Below are positions 35,838 to 44,713 of a stretch of DNA of 64,000 bases, piece by piece; position 1 is the stretch's first letter, and the number at the start of each line of letters is the position of its first letter. The DNA is taken from contig NZ_CH672428.1 of the NCBI RefSeq assembly GCF_000152745.1, forward strand, positions 368,916 to 432,915, written 5' to 3'. This stretch comes from Oceanicaulis sp. HTCC2633. Lineage in GTDB: Bacteria > Pseudomonadota > Alphaproteobacteria > Caulobacterales > Maricaulaceae. The notes under the pieces were generated by a model. It was not told where the DNA came from. It was given only the letters and a program-made list of their open reading frames with translations, and searched no databases. The translations under genes and the position numbers were made by a program.

Positions 35838-36859
35838 GCCTCGTCTCCGCTCACCACGGTGCGCGACAGGACTTCACGGGCGACCAGCTTGACGCTGGAA
35901 TCGGCTGCGTCATAGACCGCCATGATGCCGCTCGAGAACGCCATGCCGCCGTAATTGGCTTCGGTGACGGCGAGGGCGGTCGGGCGTTCGAAGGCCGGAG
36001 CGCTGAGGCCGTCCTCGAACTGCACGTCCACGATCAGATCCAGGGATCGCGCGTCATAGACCGAGACCAATCCGGTCTGGGCGGAAGCGATCAGCGCCAC
36101 CGGACGGCCCAGCAATTCGGTATAGGAGACATCCGCGACGGAGAGCCCGGCGGCGAAGGCGGACTGGGCGCTCTCCGGCGTCACCCGGGCCAGACCGGCG
36201 GTCGGGCCGGCGACCAGGAGATCGTCCTCGGCGGCGGCGCAGGAGCGCGCCGGGAAGGGCAGGGTGCGCGCTGCGCGTTCCTCCACGGACAGACCGGCGC
36301 CGCCAGCGTCACGCACGCGCACGATGCGGGCTTCCGCGTCTTCGCCCAGCACCGCGAGCTCGACATAGCCAATGCCCTGGCTGAACAGGCAGACGCCGGC
36401 CGCGGTGGACAGGGCGGCCTCGCTTTCCAGCGGCAGTTCGATCACTTCCCGGGTTTCGCGCACGATCACGAAGCCGCGCAGTGCGCCCATGTCATCAATG
36501 CCGAACAGCAGCGGAAAGGTTTCGCCGCGCAAGGCGAAGTTCGAGACGCCGGCCAGACCGCGCAGTTCAGGACCCGCAGCGCTGATGATCGTTTCGCCAT
36601 CGATATTGTAGACGTCAAAGCCGCCGCCCGTGAGAGAGGACGCCAGCAGACCGGTCCAGGGCGCGTCGTCATTGGGCAGGAAGATCAGGGATTCAGCCCG
36701 TCCCGCCGTTTCAAAGGCGCCGGTCACCATCGCGTTCCGGGTCTCTACGGTCACGTCATTGTCTTCGTTCTCGGGCGCGGGCGCCTCACAGCCCGCCATC
36801 AGGAGCAGGCCGCCGGACAGTGCAGCAGACAGAAGAAGACGGGTACGGCGTGCGGTCAT
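35834..36859 (-). CDS. Predicted lipoprotein, possibly a beta-propeller
   Basis: 341-residue lipoprotein starting at ATG 36859 (MTARRTRLLL), with lipobox LLMAGC; an open frame 25 codons longer has no signal sequence. Repeated blocks of about 50 residues with motifs like GGFDVYNIDGE, LLFGIDDMGALRGFVIVR and LVSVYDARSLDLIVDV suggest propeller blades, and the first faintly recalls beta-propeller phytases, but the calcium-site acidic residues are not clearly present. I do not assign a function. Convergent with ctaA, sharing its stop tetranucleotide. Confidence 0.7.
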   Translation of the reverse strand: MTARRTRLLLSAALSGGLLLMAGCEAPAPENEDNDVTVETRNAMVTGAFETAGRAESLIFLPNDDAPWTGLLASSLTGGGFDVYNIDGETIISAAGPELRGLAGVSNFALRGETFPLLFGIDDMGALRGFVIVRETREVIELPLESEAALSTAAGVCLFSQGIGYVELAVLGEDAEARIVRVRDAGGAGLSVEERAARTLPFPARSCAAAEDDLLVAGPTAGLARVTPESAQSAFAAGLSVADVSYTELLGRPVALIASAQTGLVSVYDARSLDLIVDVQFEDGLSAPAFERPTALAVTEANYGGMAFSSGIMAVYDAADSSVKLVAREVLSRTVVSGDEA

Positions 36860-36963
36860 GGTCAGCCTCGGCTCAAACAGGGCGAAAACGCGTGTCGGCG
36901 CACAGTATATGCAATCCGTCATGGCGTCACACAACGGCTGCAGCCTTGTGATTTCAACGGCCT

Positions 36964-37000
36964 TTTCTAAGTGCGGTAATAAGATACCGTATTTCTAAGT
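36964..37000. repeat. Direct 9-mer repeats around a small inverted repeat upstream of rplM
   Basis: TTTCTAAGT at 36964-36972 and again at 36992-37000, enclosing CGGTA-N6-TACCG at 36974-36989. AT-rich, in the 262-base gap between the lipoprotein and rplM, about 120 bases before the rplM ATG. Candidate operator; function unknown. Confidence 0.4.
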
Positions 37001-37031
37001 ACCTGAAAAACAGCTAATTTCACAACAGGTG

Positions 37032-37060
37032 TTGACGTGACTGTCTGGCGCGCGTAGAAG
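37032..37060 (+). promoter_or_regulatory. Probable rplM-rpsI promoter
   Basis: TTGACG-N17-TAGAAG, 62 bases before the rplM ATG. The -35 matches the alphaproteobacterial housekeeping consensus. Confidence 0.6.
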
Positions 37061-37121
37061 CCGCCCACCTTCGCGACAGGGATGGGCCCTGGCGCGTGAA
37101 AACGGACACCAAGGCAGAGCG

Positions 37122-37586
37122 ATGAAGACCTTTACCGCCAAGCCCGCGGACGTCGAGAAAAAGTGGGTCGTGATTGACGCCGAAGGGGCCATTGTTGGTC
37201 GCCTGGCTGCGTACATCGCCACGCGTCTCCGCGGCAAGCACCGCCCTGATTACACCCCGCACGTCGACACCGGCGACCACGTTGTGGTCATCAACGCCGA
37301 CAAGGTGGTGTTCACGGGCCGCAAGTTCCAGGACAAGCGCTACTATCGCCACACCGGTCACCCGGGCGGCATCAAGGAAACCTCTCCGCGCAAAGTGCTG
37401 GAAGGCCGTTTCCCCGAGCGCGTGGTCGAGATGGCCGTCAAGCGCATGCTTCCGAAAGAAAGCCCGCTCGCACGTTCGCAGTTCTCCAAACTGCGCGTGT
37501 ACGCTGGCGCGGAGCATCCGCATGAAGCGCAGAACCCTGAAGTCGTCGACTTCAAGTCCATGAACACCAAGAACGCGCGGGGCTAA
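37122..37586 (+). CDS. rplM: 50S ribosomal protein L13
   Basis: 154-residue early-assembly protein of the large subunit. N-terminal [22 protein letters not shown], then [15 protein letters not shown], and the central [27 protein letters not shown] and [12 protein letters not shown] are all typical. Co-transcribed with rpsI: its TAA overlaps the rpsI ATG by one base (TAATG). Confidence 0.98.
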   Translation: MKTFTAKPADVEKKWVVIDAEGAIVGRLAAYIATRLRGKHRPDYTPHVDTGDHVVVINADKVVFTGRKFQDKRYYRHTGHPGGIKETSPRKVLEGRFPERVVEMAVKRMLPKESPLARSQFSKLRVYAGAEHPHEAQNPEVVDFKSMNTKNARG

Positions 37587-38095
37587 TGAACATGGCTGAT
37601 GAAGCTCGTTCCCTGGAAGACCTGAAGTCCGCTCTGCAGGACGCAGGCTCCGACATCGTTCCGGAAGCTCCGGAAGAACAAGTTCTGGCTGAGCCGAAAC
37701 TCGACGAGTTTGGCCGCGCCTATGCGACCGGTCGTCGTAAGGACGCCACCGCGCGCGTCTGGATCAAGCCGGGCTCCGGCAAGATCATCGTCAATGGCCG
37801 CGACCAGGAAGTGTATTTCGCACGTCCGGTGCTGCGCATGATGATCGCCCAGCCGTTTGAGGCTGCTGACCGTGCCGATGCGTTCGACGTGTACTGCACC
37901 GTCAAGGGCGGCGGTCTGTCCGGCCAGGCCGGCGCGGTCCGTCACGGCATCTCCCGTGCGCTGACCTATTTCGAGCCGTCCCTGCGCGGCGTGCTCAAGG
38001 CTGGCGGCTTCCTCACCCGCGACTCCCGCGTGGTCGAGCGTAAGAAATACGGCCGCAAGAAAGCCCGTCGCAGCTTCCAGTTCTCGAAGCGCTAG
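37586..38095 (+). CDS. rpsI: 30S ribosomal protein S9
   Basis: 169-residue small-subunit protein. The first ~45 residues are an acidic extension common in alphaproteobacteria; the conserved domain begins [20 protein letters not shown] and ends in the basic tail [18 protein letters not shown] whose last Arg reaches the P-site tRNA. A second ATG two codons on (37592) is an equally plausible start. A strong terminator follows. Confidence 0.97.
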   Translation: MNMADEARSLEDLKSALQDAGSDIVPEAPEEQVLAEPKLDEFGRAYATGRRKDATARVWIKPGSGKIIVNGRDQEVYFARPVLRMMIAQPFEAADRADAFDVYCTVKGGGLSGQAGAVRHGISRALTYFEPSLRGVLKAGGFLTRDSRVVERKKYGRKKARRSFQFSKR

Positions 38096-38121
38096 GACGA
38101 TCTTTCCGATCCGATTACGTC

Positions 38122-38151
38122 AAAGGGCGGCTCAGTCGAGCCGCCCTTTTT
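38122..38151 (+). terminator. Intrinsic terminator of rplM-rpsI
   Basis: Perfect 12-bp stem AAAGGGCGGCTC / GAGCCGCCCTTT with 4-base loop and five T residues, 27 bases after the rpsI stop. Confidence 0.93.
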
Positions 38152-38224
38152 CGTTTGCGCCGCGCTTCCAAGACGGGTGCGCTCATGCTCTCATCCTCCA
38201 AAATGCACAAGGGAGGAGACGATC

Positions 38225-39055
38225 ATGATCGAGGTGACGCCAAGTGGCGGGTCCTGCGGCGCAGAGGTACGTGGCGTGGACCTGTCCAGGCCATTATCAG
38301 ACAGCGAGATCGACGAGATCCACGCCGCCTGGCTGGACCATCATGTGCTCGCCTTTCCCGATCAGAAGCTGGATGACGACCAGCTGGAAGCCTTCTGCCA
38401 ACAATTCGGGCGGTTTGGCGAGGATCCGTATTTCAACCCTATTCCGGGTCGCACCCATATCGCAGCGGTGAAACGGGAGGCGGACGAGACCAACCCGATC
38501 TTCGCCGAGCACTGGCATTCGGACTGGAGCTTTCTGGCCCAGCCGCCCAAGGGCACGGTGCTCTACAGTCTCGACATCCCGCCCGTGGGCGGCGACACGC
38601 TGTTCTCCAACCAGCATCTGGCGTTCGAGGCCATGCCCGACGAGATGCGGGCCCGGTTTGCAGATCTTCAGGCCATCCATTCCCCGGTGATGGGCTATTC
38701 GCTCAAGGGCGCCTATGGCGATGTCAGCAAGAATGGCGCGATGGATATCCGCCCGTCAGCCGAGGCCGAGCATGTGCGCTTCACCCATCCGCTCGTTCCC
38801 GCACATCCGGAAACCGGACGACGTGGCCTGCTCAGCGGGATCGGCTATTGGATCGGATTTGAAGGCGTGGACGATCACAAAGCGCTGGAACTGATCCTGG
38901 AGCTCAATGAGTGGCAATCGCGGCCCGAGTTCGTTTTCGCCCAGAAATGGGAAACGGACATGCTGGTGATGTGGGACAATCGCAGCGTCGTCCACAAGGC
39001 GACCGGCGGGTATGAAGGCTATCGCCGCGAGCTGCACCGGATCACGCTTTACTGA
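38225..39055 (+). CDS. TauD/TfdA-family Fe(II)/2-oxoglutarate dioxygenase
   Basis: 276-residue oxygenase. The iron triad is visible as His98-x-Asp100 (HWHSDWSF) and His257 (VVHKA), and the 2-oxoglutarate-binding Arg near residue 268 in GYRRELHRITLY. Family members cleave taurine, 2,4-D or other substrates by hydroxylation; none is indicated by neighbours, as it stands alone between terminators. The ATG at 38225 follows GGAGGA and removes a 16-residue leader of the longer open frame. Confidence 0.9.
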   Translation: MIEVTPSGGSCGAEVRGVDLSRPLSDSEIDEIHAAWLDHHVLAFPDQKLDDDQLEAFCQQFGRFGEDPYFNPIPGRTHIAAVKREADETNPIFAEHWHSDWSFLAQPPKGTVLYSLDIPPVGGDTLFSNQHLAFEAMPDEMRARFADLQAIHSPVMGYSLKGAYGDVSKNGAMDIRPSAEAEHVRFTHPLVPAHPETGRRGLLSGIGYWIGFEGVDDHKALELILELNEWQSRPEFVFAQKWETDMLVMWDNRSVVHKATGGYEGYRRELHRITLY

Positions 39056-39061
39056 CACATC

Positions 39062-39094
39062 AAAAACGGGCGACGCCAAAGAGCGCCGCCCGTT
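39062..39094 (-). terminator. Intrinsic terminator of the PhoX-like gene
   Basis: Twelve-pair stem AACGGGCGACGC / GCGCCGCCCGTT with one wobble; on the minus strand it runs into TTTTT. It also lies just past the dioxygenase stop. Confidence 0.8.
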
Positions 39095-39121
39095 CGACAA
39101 AAGTCTTTTTTGAACCGTTGC

Positions 39122-40549
39122 TTAGGCGTCCGCCAGAGACCGTGTCGCCCAGGGGCCTTTGACGGCGAAGGTGCGGCCTGGACCGTTCTGCACGTTGAAG
39201 AACAGGGTGGACCCGTCCGGCGAGAAGCAGGGTCCGGTGATCTCGCTATACTCGCCCTCGACGTCCGACGCGGCGTTGCGACCGATCGTGTAGACGCGGC
39301 CATCGGGCGTGATTCCGCGAATGAATTGCTCGTTATCGCCATCCTCGACCACGACGAGATCGCCCCAGGGCGCGACCGTGATGTTGTCGCACTTCTCAAG
39401 CACGCGCTCGTCAGTGGTCTGAACCAGCAAGGTCAGCTCGCCCGGCTGAGCGGTTTCGCCGTCCTGGCCTTCAAGTGGAGAGGGGCGATAGCGCCAGATC
39501 TGGCCGATATGTTCCGGTCCGCCATCCGTGCAGCAGAAGAAGACTTCATTGTCGCCGAACCACATGCCTTCGCCGCGGGTGAAGTTGGCGGCCCCGGCGT
39601 CCACCATGCGGCTGGCGAGGTCATTGTTCGGGTTATGCCCGTCAACAACGTCGATCCATTCCACCGCCAGGGTTTCGCCCACGGCGACAGTCTGGGCGTG
39701 CGCGTCCCAATTGTTGGTGTTGAGACCCGGTTGGCCGGAGATCATGAGCGCTTGCAGGCGGCCGCCTTCGTGAAGCTGCCCGGGAACATTCGGGATGAAG
39801 CGGGTGATCAGCGATGGACGCGCATCCTCGGTCTGGTAGACGATCGAGGTGCGCGGGTCCGTGGCGCAGGCTTCGCGATTGAACCGCCCCATGGCGGTCA
39901 GGGGCTCGGCGCGCACCAGCTCCGTCGCCTGAGCGGGCACTTCAAAGGCATAGCCATGATCGCGCGCGCCATAACCGGGCCCCGCCTGGGTCAGGCTTTC
40001 CTCACACGTGATCCAGCTGCCCCAGGGCGTCGGCCCGCCGGCGCAATTGCGCTCTGTGCCGCCGAGCGACAGGAATTGCCGCACAACGCGGCGGCTGGCG
40101 AGGTCCACATGGATCGTCGTCGTGCCGCCCAGATGGGTCAGCGCGCCGTCTTCATGGTCATAGAGCTTGCCGACGTCGATCGCGGACAGGCGTTCGCCAT
40201 CCTCTCCGAAGGCGGACTTGTCAGCCTCGTCCGGCGACATTTCGTGATTGCGCACCAGAATGACCTGACCGTCTTCAAGGCCGGGGAAACAGGCCATGCC
40301 GTCATGATCGCCCGGCACGATCAAGCCATCGTCCATGGGCTCGCCGGTTTCCGACAGCGTCACATAATCAAACCCTGCCGGCAGATCGAATAATCCGTTC
40401 GGATCCGTCTCGAGCGGGCCGAACCCGGCCACTTGATTGAGATAGCCTGCGGCTTGCGCCTGAGCGCGAGCGCTCAGAAGCGGCAAGGCGCCAAAGGCGG
40501 CGCTGACGGCGGCGGCATTGGACAGGAAGCGGCGACGGGAGAGGGACAT
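39122..40549 (-). CDS. PhoX/DUF839-family periplasmic protein, putative phosphatase
   Basis: 475-residue protein with a Tat signal (SRRRFLSNAAAVSAAFGALPL) and the PhoX/DUF839 domain: VILVRNHEMSPDE, NCAGGPTPWGSWITCEES, GEGMWFGDNEVFFCCTDGG and a C-terminal propeller strand pattern ending CFSPDGSTLFFNVQNGPG. PhoX enzymes are calcium/iron alkaline phosphatases, but many DUF839 proteins are uncharacterised, so the enzymatic role is inferred. It is a single gene with its own terminator; no Pho-box could be identified by eye. Confidence 0.85.
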   Translation of the reverse strand: MSLSRRRFLSNAAAVSAAFGALPLLSARAQAQAAGYLNQVAGFGPLETDPNGLFDLPAGFDYVTLSETGEPMDDGLIVPGDHDGMACFPGLEDGQVILVRNHEMSPDEADKSAFGEDGERLSAIDVGKLYDHEDGALTHLGGTTTIHVDLASRRVVRQFLSLGGTERNCAGGPTPWGSWITCEESLTQAGPGYGARDHGYAFEVPAQATELVRAEPLTAMGRFNREACATDPRTSIVYQTEDARPSLITRFIPNVPGQLHEGGRLQALMISGQPGLNTNNWDAHAQTVAVGETLAVEWIDVVDGHNPNNDLASRMVDAGAANFTRGEGMWFGDNEVFFCCTDGGPEHIGQIWRYRPSPLEGQDGETAQPGELTLLVQTTDERVLEKCDNITVAPWGDLVVVEDGDNEQFIRGITPDGRVYTIGRNAASDVEGEYSEITGPCFSPDGSTLFFNVQNGPGRTFAVKGPWATRSLADA

Positions 40550-40600
40550 GGGATATCCGTTCGCTGTTATTCAGTAACGAGCTCTGATCCTAGGCTGGTT

Positions 40601-41506
40601 TTATGACACTGGCTTATCGGTCAGACGTTCCGTCAGCGCTTTTGCTAGGGCGTCAAAAACCAGACGGATACGCGGATTGGTCTGAAGCTCGCGATGGGTG
40701 ACCAGCCAGACCGGGAAATCGACCCGGACCTGGTCTGCCAGCACCGGCTCCAGACCCTCGCAGAACTCACCATCGGGCAGGATGCACAGCCCAAGACCCT
40801 GACGCACCATCGCCAACAGAACCTCGCCATGGCCGCTGAAGACACGCAGCTGATCCGGCGTCACCTTCAGCCCGAGCTGCTGATAGACCTCCAGCGCCTG
40901 ATCAAGATTGTCGAACCCCAGGAAATCATGGCCATGGATGTCCGCAAGCGCAGAGGGAGCGCCGCGTTGCTCAACATAGCCCTGTGAGGCGTAAAGGCCG
41001 GCCGTGTGTTCGCCGATTAGCCTGCCGATGAGTTCATCCTCGGAGGGACGCACATGGCGAACGGCGATATCGGCTTCGCGTCGTCGCAGATCTTGCAGTG
41101 AGTTGGAGGCGATGACCTCCAGCGTCAGCTCCGGCGCCCTGTGCCTGAGGGCCTCGATCACGGGCGGCAGATAGCTCATGGCGAACAGGCTGGTCGCTGT
41201 GATGGAGACCTTGCCCTGCATGGAGGTGGAGCGGCCCTCCGCCGCCAGCGACAGGTCGAGCGCCCCATCCAGCATCACCTTCGCAGGCGACAGCAGGGCC
41301 TGACCGGCTTCGGTCAGCGCCATGCTTCGCGTGCCGCGTTCAAACAGCGTCACACCAAGATGGGCTTCGAGCGCGCTCACCTGGCGCGACAGGGTGGGCT
41401 GGGTTAGCCCCAGAGCGCGAGAGGCGGCCGAAAACGAACCTTCCTGGGCGGTGGCAAGGAAGGCGCGAACCTGATTCCAGTCCAGATCGACAGCTGACCA
41501 TTTCAT
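40601..41506 (-). CDS. LysR-family transcriptional regulator
   Basis: 301-residue regulator with the N-terminal LysR HTH (LDWNQVRAFLATAQEGSFSAASRALGLTQPTLSRQVSALEAHLG) and a periplasmic-binding-like effector domain to residue 300. ATG 41506 (MKWSAVDLDW) is the best fit; a TTG 14 codons upstream keeps the frame open. Divergent from a methyltransferase, with a TGACCG-N5-CGGTCA inverted repeat between them that is a natural LysR target. Confidence 0.9.
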   Translation of the reverse strand: MKWSAVDLDWNQVRAFLATAQEGSFSAASRALGLTQPTLSRQVSALEAHLGVTLFERGTRSMALTEAGQALLSPAKVMLDGALDLSLAAEGRSTSMQGKVSITATSLFAMSYLPPVIEALRHRAPELTLEVIASNSLQDLRRREADIAVRHVRPSEDELIGRLIGEHTAGLYASQGYVEQRGAPSALADIHGHDFLGFDNLDQALEVYQQLGLKVTPDQLRVFSGHGEVLLAMVRQGLGLCILPDGEFCEGLEPVLADQVRVDFPVWLVTHRELQTNPRIRLVFDALAKALTERLTDKPVS

Positions 41507-41556
41507 CGAAAAGCGTATATCAGATGCGCGCATTTCATCAATATTCAAATAGACGA

Positions 41557-41573
41557 TGACCGGGCATCGGTCA
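41557..41573. promoter_or_regulatory. Inverted repeat in the LysR-methyltransferase divergent gap
   Basis: TGACCG-N5-CGGTCA, perfect 6-base arms, 38 bases before the methyltransferase ATG and about 50 upstream of the LysR start. Consistent with autoregulation plus control of the neighbour; not tested. Confidence 0.4.
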
Positions 41574-41610
41574 GGGATAACAACAGAACAGGACGGTCAG
41601 GACCTCATCC

Positions 41611-42237
41611 ATGTCGCAGGATAAAGCCTTCTGGGATCGCATTGCGCGAAAATACGCGCAGGACCCTATCGCCGATCAGACGAGCTATGAGCACAAGCTG
41701 GAAAAGACGCGCGCGCATTTCACGCCTGAAAGCCGTGTTCTGGAGTATGGCTGCGGGACCGGATCGACAGCGATCCTGCATGCGCCCCATGTGCGCGAGA
41801 TCGTGGCCACGGACCTGTCCGACGAGATGATCGCCATCGCCCGGGAACGGGCGGCGGAAGCCGGGGTGAACAATATCCGGTTCGAGGCGACTGACGTCGC
41901 CGATCTGCATGAACGGGACGAGAGCTTTGACGTGGTGCTGGCGCTCAATGTCCTGCATCTGGTTCCGGACCGTCAGGCGGCCATGCGCCTGAGCCGTGAT
42001 CTGCTCAAGCCCGGCGGCGTCTTCATCACCAGCACGGCCTGTCTGGGCGACGGCATGGCCTTTCTGGCGCTGATCAAGCCGGTCATGCGCCTGTTCCGTG
42101 CCTGGCCGGATTTTCAGATCTTCAAGGAAACGCGACTGGCCGAGGAGTTGCGCGCGTCCGGTTTCGAGATCGAATACCGCTTCAAGCCGGCGAAAACGCC
42201 GGTGGTCTTCCTGATCGCTCGCAAGACAGCCGCCTAG
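41611..42237 (+). CDS. Class I SAM-dependent methyltransferase
   Basis: 208-residue protein with motif I VLEYGCGTGSTA, the acidic motif II DLSDEMIAIARE, and FDVVLALNVLHLVPD/LLKPGGVFI typical of UbiE-like methyltransferases. The small C-terminal part gives no substrate hint. Its TAG stop shares CTAG with the stop of phaC opposite. A LysR gene is divergent, so it may be under its control. Confidence 0.86.
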   Translation: MSQDKAFWDRIARKYAQDPIADQTSYEHKLEKTRAHFTPESRVLEYGCGTGSTAILHAPHVREIVATDLSDEMIAIARERAAEAGVNNIRFEATDVADLHERDESFDVVLALNVLHLVPDRQAAMRLSRDLLKPGGVFITSTACLGDGMAFLALIKPVMRLFRAWPDFQIFKETRLAEELRASGFEIEYRFKPAKTPVVFLIARKTAA

Positions 42238-44273
42238 CTGCGGACCCGCACATACTCACCCGGCGCCGGGCAGAGCGGTTCACGTACGCCGCCGCCCGGC
42301 GCGCGAGCCGGAACCATCTCGTCGGACTGGGTCATCAGCCAGTCACGCCAATGCGGCCACCAGGAGCCGGGGTTCTCGGTCGCGCCCTCCATCCAGGCCT
42401 CGCGGGTCTCGGGCAGGGCGCTATTGGTCCAGTGCTGGTATTTCCTGGCGTCAGGATGGTTCACCACGCCGGCGATATGGCCCGAACCCGCCATCATGTA
42501 CTCCACCGGCCCGCCGAAGAGCTGCGCGGAGCGATAGACGCTGTCGGCCGGGGCGATGTGGTCCATCTGGCTCGCCTGCATGAAGATCGGGATGGTGACA
42601 TCCTTCATGTCCAGCACATGCCCGCCCAGCTCCAGCTTGCCTTCAGACAACAGGTTCTGGCGATAGAAGGCGTTGAGATAGAACAGGTGCAGCGTCTTGG
42701 GCATCCGCGTCTGGTCGGCGTTCCAGTACAGAAGATCAAACGCCTGCGGCTCCTTGCCCAGAAGGTAGTTCTTGATGACGAAGGACCAGACGAGATCGTT
42801 CGAGCGCAGCATGTTGAAAGTGTCCGACATGGTGCGGCCGTCCAGCACGCCGCCCTGGGCGTCCATCAGGCGCGAGATCTCGCCGATCCATTCCTCATCC
42901 ACGAACACCAGAAGATCGCCCGCCAGCTTGAAATCGTGCTGGGCGGCGAAGAAGGTGGCGGACGCGATGCGGTCATCACCTTCCGCCGCCATCAGCGCCA
43001 GCGCCGAGCCCAGCATGGTCCCGCCAATGCAATAGCCCACCGTGTCGATCTGATGTTCGCCGGTGACCTCCTCGACCACGTCCAGAGCCTCATAAAGCCC
43101 TTCGCGGATATAATCCTCGAAGGTTGCGTCCTTCAGAGAGGCGTCCGGATTGACCCAGGAGATCAGGAAGACGGTGAAGCCCTGCTCGGTCAGCCAGCGG
43201 ATCATCGAGCCCTGGGGCCGCAGGTCGAGAATGTAGAACTTGTTGATCCAGGGCGGCGCGATCAGCAGCGGCCGCTGGCGCACCTGTTCGGTGGCGGGCG
43301 CATACTGGATCAGCTCCATCACCCGGTTGCGGTAGATCACCTCGCCGGGCGTGGTCGCGATATCCTTGCCCACTTCAAAGCCGGTCATGTCGGTCTGGCT
43401 CAGCGCCAGACGGCCGTCTCCGCGCTCGAGATCTTCCACCAGCCGCATCAGCCCGCGCGTGAGGTTCTCGCCGCGAGTCCTGAACGTTTCTTCCAGAACC
43501 TCAGGATTGGTCAGCGCGAAATTGGTGGGGGCGAGGGCGTCCACCATCTGCTGGGTCAGGAAATGGACCTTGCGTTTTGTGGTCTCGTCCACGCCTTTGA
43601 CGCCATCGACCAGCCCCATCAGGAAGCGCTGGTTCAGCAGATAGGACTGCTTCATGGCGTCAAACAGCGGATGCTCGCTCCAGGTGCTCGATTTCCAGCG
43701 CTTGTCGGACGGGTCGGGCTCGATGACGGGCTGTGTCGTCTCTCCGCTCATCATCCGGCGGGTCGCGTTCGACCAGAGGTCCAGATACCCGGCATAGAGA
43801 TCGGCCTGGGCCTGCATGATCAGCTCGGGATCGGACAGGATGTGCTCCCAGGCTTGCAGCATCTCCGGATTGGCGTGCATGGGATCGATCTGGGGCGCCA
43901 TCTTGGGATCGCCCTCAAGCGAACGCTTCATGGCGTCGCTCATCAGTTTCTGTCCCTTGATCGAGGCCTGCAGCACGCGCCGCGACATCTCTTCAAGGCT
44001 TTGCAGATTCTCGTCCGACAGCGTGCCCAGGAACGGGTCTGTTCCGCGCTCAGGCGAGGCTGCAGGGTCAGGTTGCGGCGCGTCAGCGGTCTTCGACTGC
44101 GCCTTGGATTTGGGCTTGGCGTCACGCTTCGAAGTCGCGCTCTTGCGCGTCGCGGCCTTCTGGGTCGCTGTCCCTGAGGCCGTTTTGCGCCTGGTCGCCT
44201 TGGGAGTCGCGGTCTTTTTCGGCTCTGAGGACGAACCATCAGAGGAGGAAGAAGAGGATTTGCGCGTTGTCAT
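42234..44273 (-). CDS. phaC: Class I poly(3-hydroxyalkanoate) synthase
   Basis: Polymerises (R)-3-hydroxyacyl-CoA into PHA granules. 679 residues from ATG 44273 (AAGGAG upstream); a longer frame of 24 codons has no ribosome site. The lipase-like box GYCIGG holds the catalytic Cys415; Asp is in QMDHIAPADS and His in GSGHIAGVVN. Residues about 1-75 are a Ser/Lys/Thr/Ala-rich, low-complexity extension before the conserved PhaC_N domain (LQAWEHILSDPELI). No phaAB or phasin gene adjoins. The end overlaps the methyltransferase stop. Confidence 0.95.
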   Translation of the reverse strand: MTTRKSSSSSSDGSSSEPKKTATPKATRRKTASGTATQKAATRKSATSKRDAKPKSKAQSKTADAPQPDPAASPERGTDPFLGTLSDENLQSLEEMSRRVLQASIKGQKLMSDAMKRSLEGDPKMAPQIDPMHANPEMLQAWEHILSDPELIMQAQADLYAGYLDLWSNATRRMMSGETTQPVIEPDPSDKRWKSSTWSEHPLFDAMKQSYLLNQRFLMGLVDGVKGVDETTKRKVHFLTQQMVDALAPTNFALTNPEVLEETFRTRGENLTRGLMRLVEDLERGDGRLALSQTDMTGFEVGKDIATTPGEVIYRNRVMELIQYAPATEQVRQRPLLIAPPWINKFYILDLRPQGSMIRWLTEQGFTVFLISWVNPDASLKDATFEDYIREGLYEALDVVEEVTGEHQIDTVGYCIGGTMLGSALALMAAEGDDRIASATFFAAQHDFKLAGDLLVFVDEEWIGEISRLMDAQGGVLDGRTMSDTFNMLRSNDLVWSFVIKNYLLGKEPQAFDLLYWNADQTRMPKTLHLFYLNAFYRQNLLSEGKLELGGHVLDMKDVTIPIFMQASQMDHIAPADSVYRSAQLFGGPVEYMMAGSGHIAGVVNHPDARKYQHWTNSALPETREAWMEGATENPGSWWPHWRDWLMTQSDEMVPARAPGGGVREPLCPAPGEYVRVRS

Positions 44274-44369
44274 TCGCCCGGACTCCTTACAGTGGGTGAC
44301 AGCCACGGGACAAAGCGTATAGAAAGCCTCGACCGCGTCCAACGGTCAGTAGGTCGCTGGAAGGCCAAG

Positions 44370-44675
44370 ATGCTGCAAAAAACATTTCTGTTCGTGACGC
44401 CGCTTCTGATGGCGGGCTGCATGATGGCGCCGGCCCGACAGGATCCGCGCTGGACCGATGACGCCCTGGCCGCTCAGCCGCCTGCCGACGCGCCGGTCTA
44501 TGTGCAGACCCTGCGCCTGTCGCCTGATGAACGCGAGACCCTGACCGCGCTGGAAGCCCAGGTGGTCGAAACCGGCCAGGAGGTGCTGGACGAGGGCGAC
44601 GCCCTTCGCGGCCCCGATCCGGATACCGAACGCTATGCCGCTGAACAGCGCGAGCGCGCGCAAGTCCCCCAATAA
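44370..44675 (+). CDS. Small predicted lipoprotein, unknown function
   Basis: 101-residue protein starting at ATG 44370 with a signal peptide ending in the lipobox LLMAGC. The mature part is a short acidic, helix-prone segment (LSPDERETLTALEAQVVETGQ) without cysteine pairs or known motifs. It lies divergent from phaC and 38 bases before glpX, so it may be co-transcribed with glpX. I recognise no family. Confidence 0.6.
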   Translation: MLQKTFLFVTPLLMAGCMMAPARQDPRWTDDALAAQPPADAPVYVQTLRLSPDERETLTALEAQVVETGQEVLDEGDALRGPDPDTERYAAEQRERAQVPQ

Positions 44676-44713
44676 CAACGTTTACATCCTGATTGCCTGA
44701 AGGAAGACGCCCC

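Noticed and set aside
39110-40393. 427-codon open frame opposite the PhoX-like gene
   Set aside because: Shadow frame; the minus strand has a Tat signal and DUF839 motifs.
42351-44177. 608-codon open frame opposite phaC
   Set aside because: Shadow of a high-GC gene; the translation is His/Gln/Arg-rich with no recognisable domain, while phaC on the other strand has complete active-site motifs.
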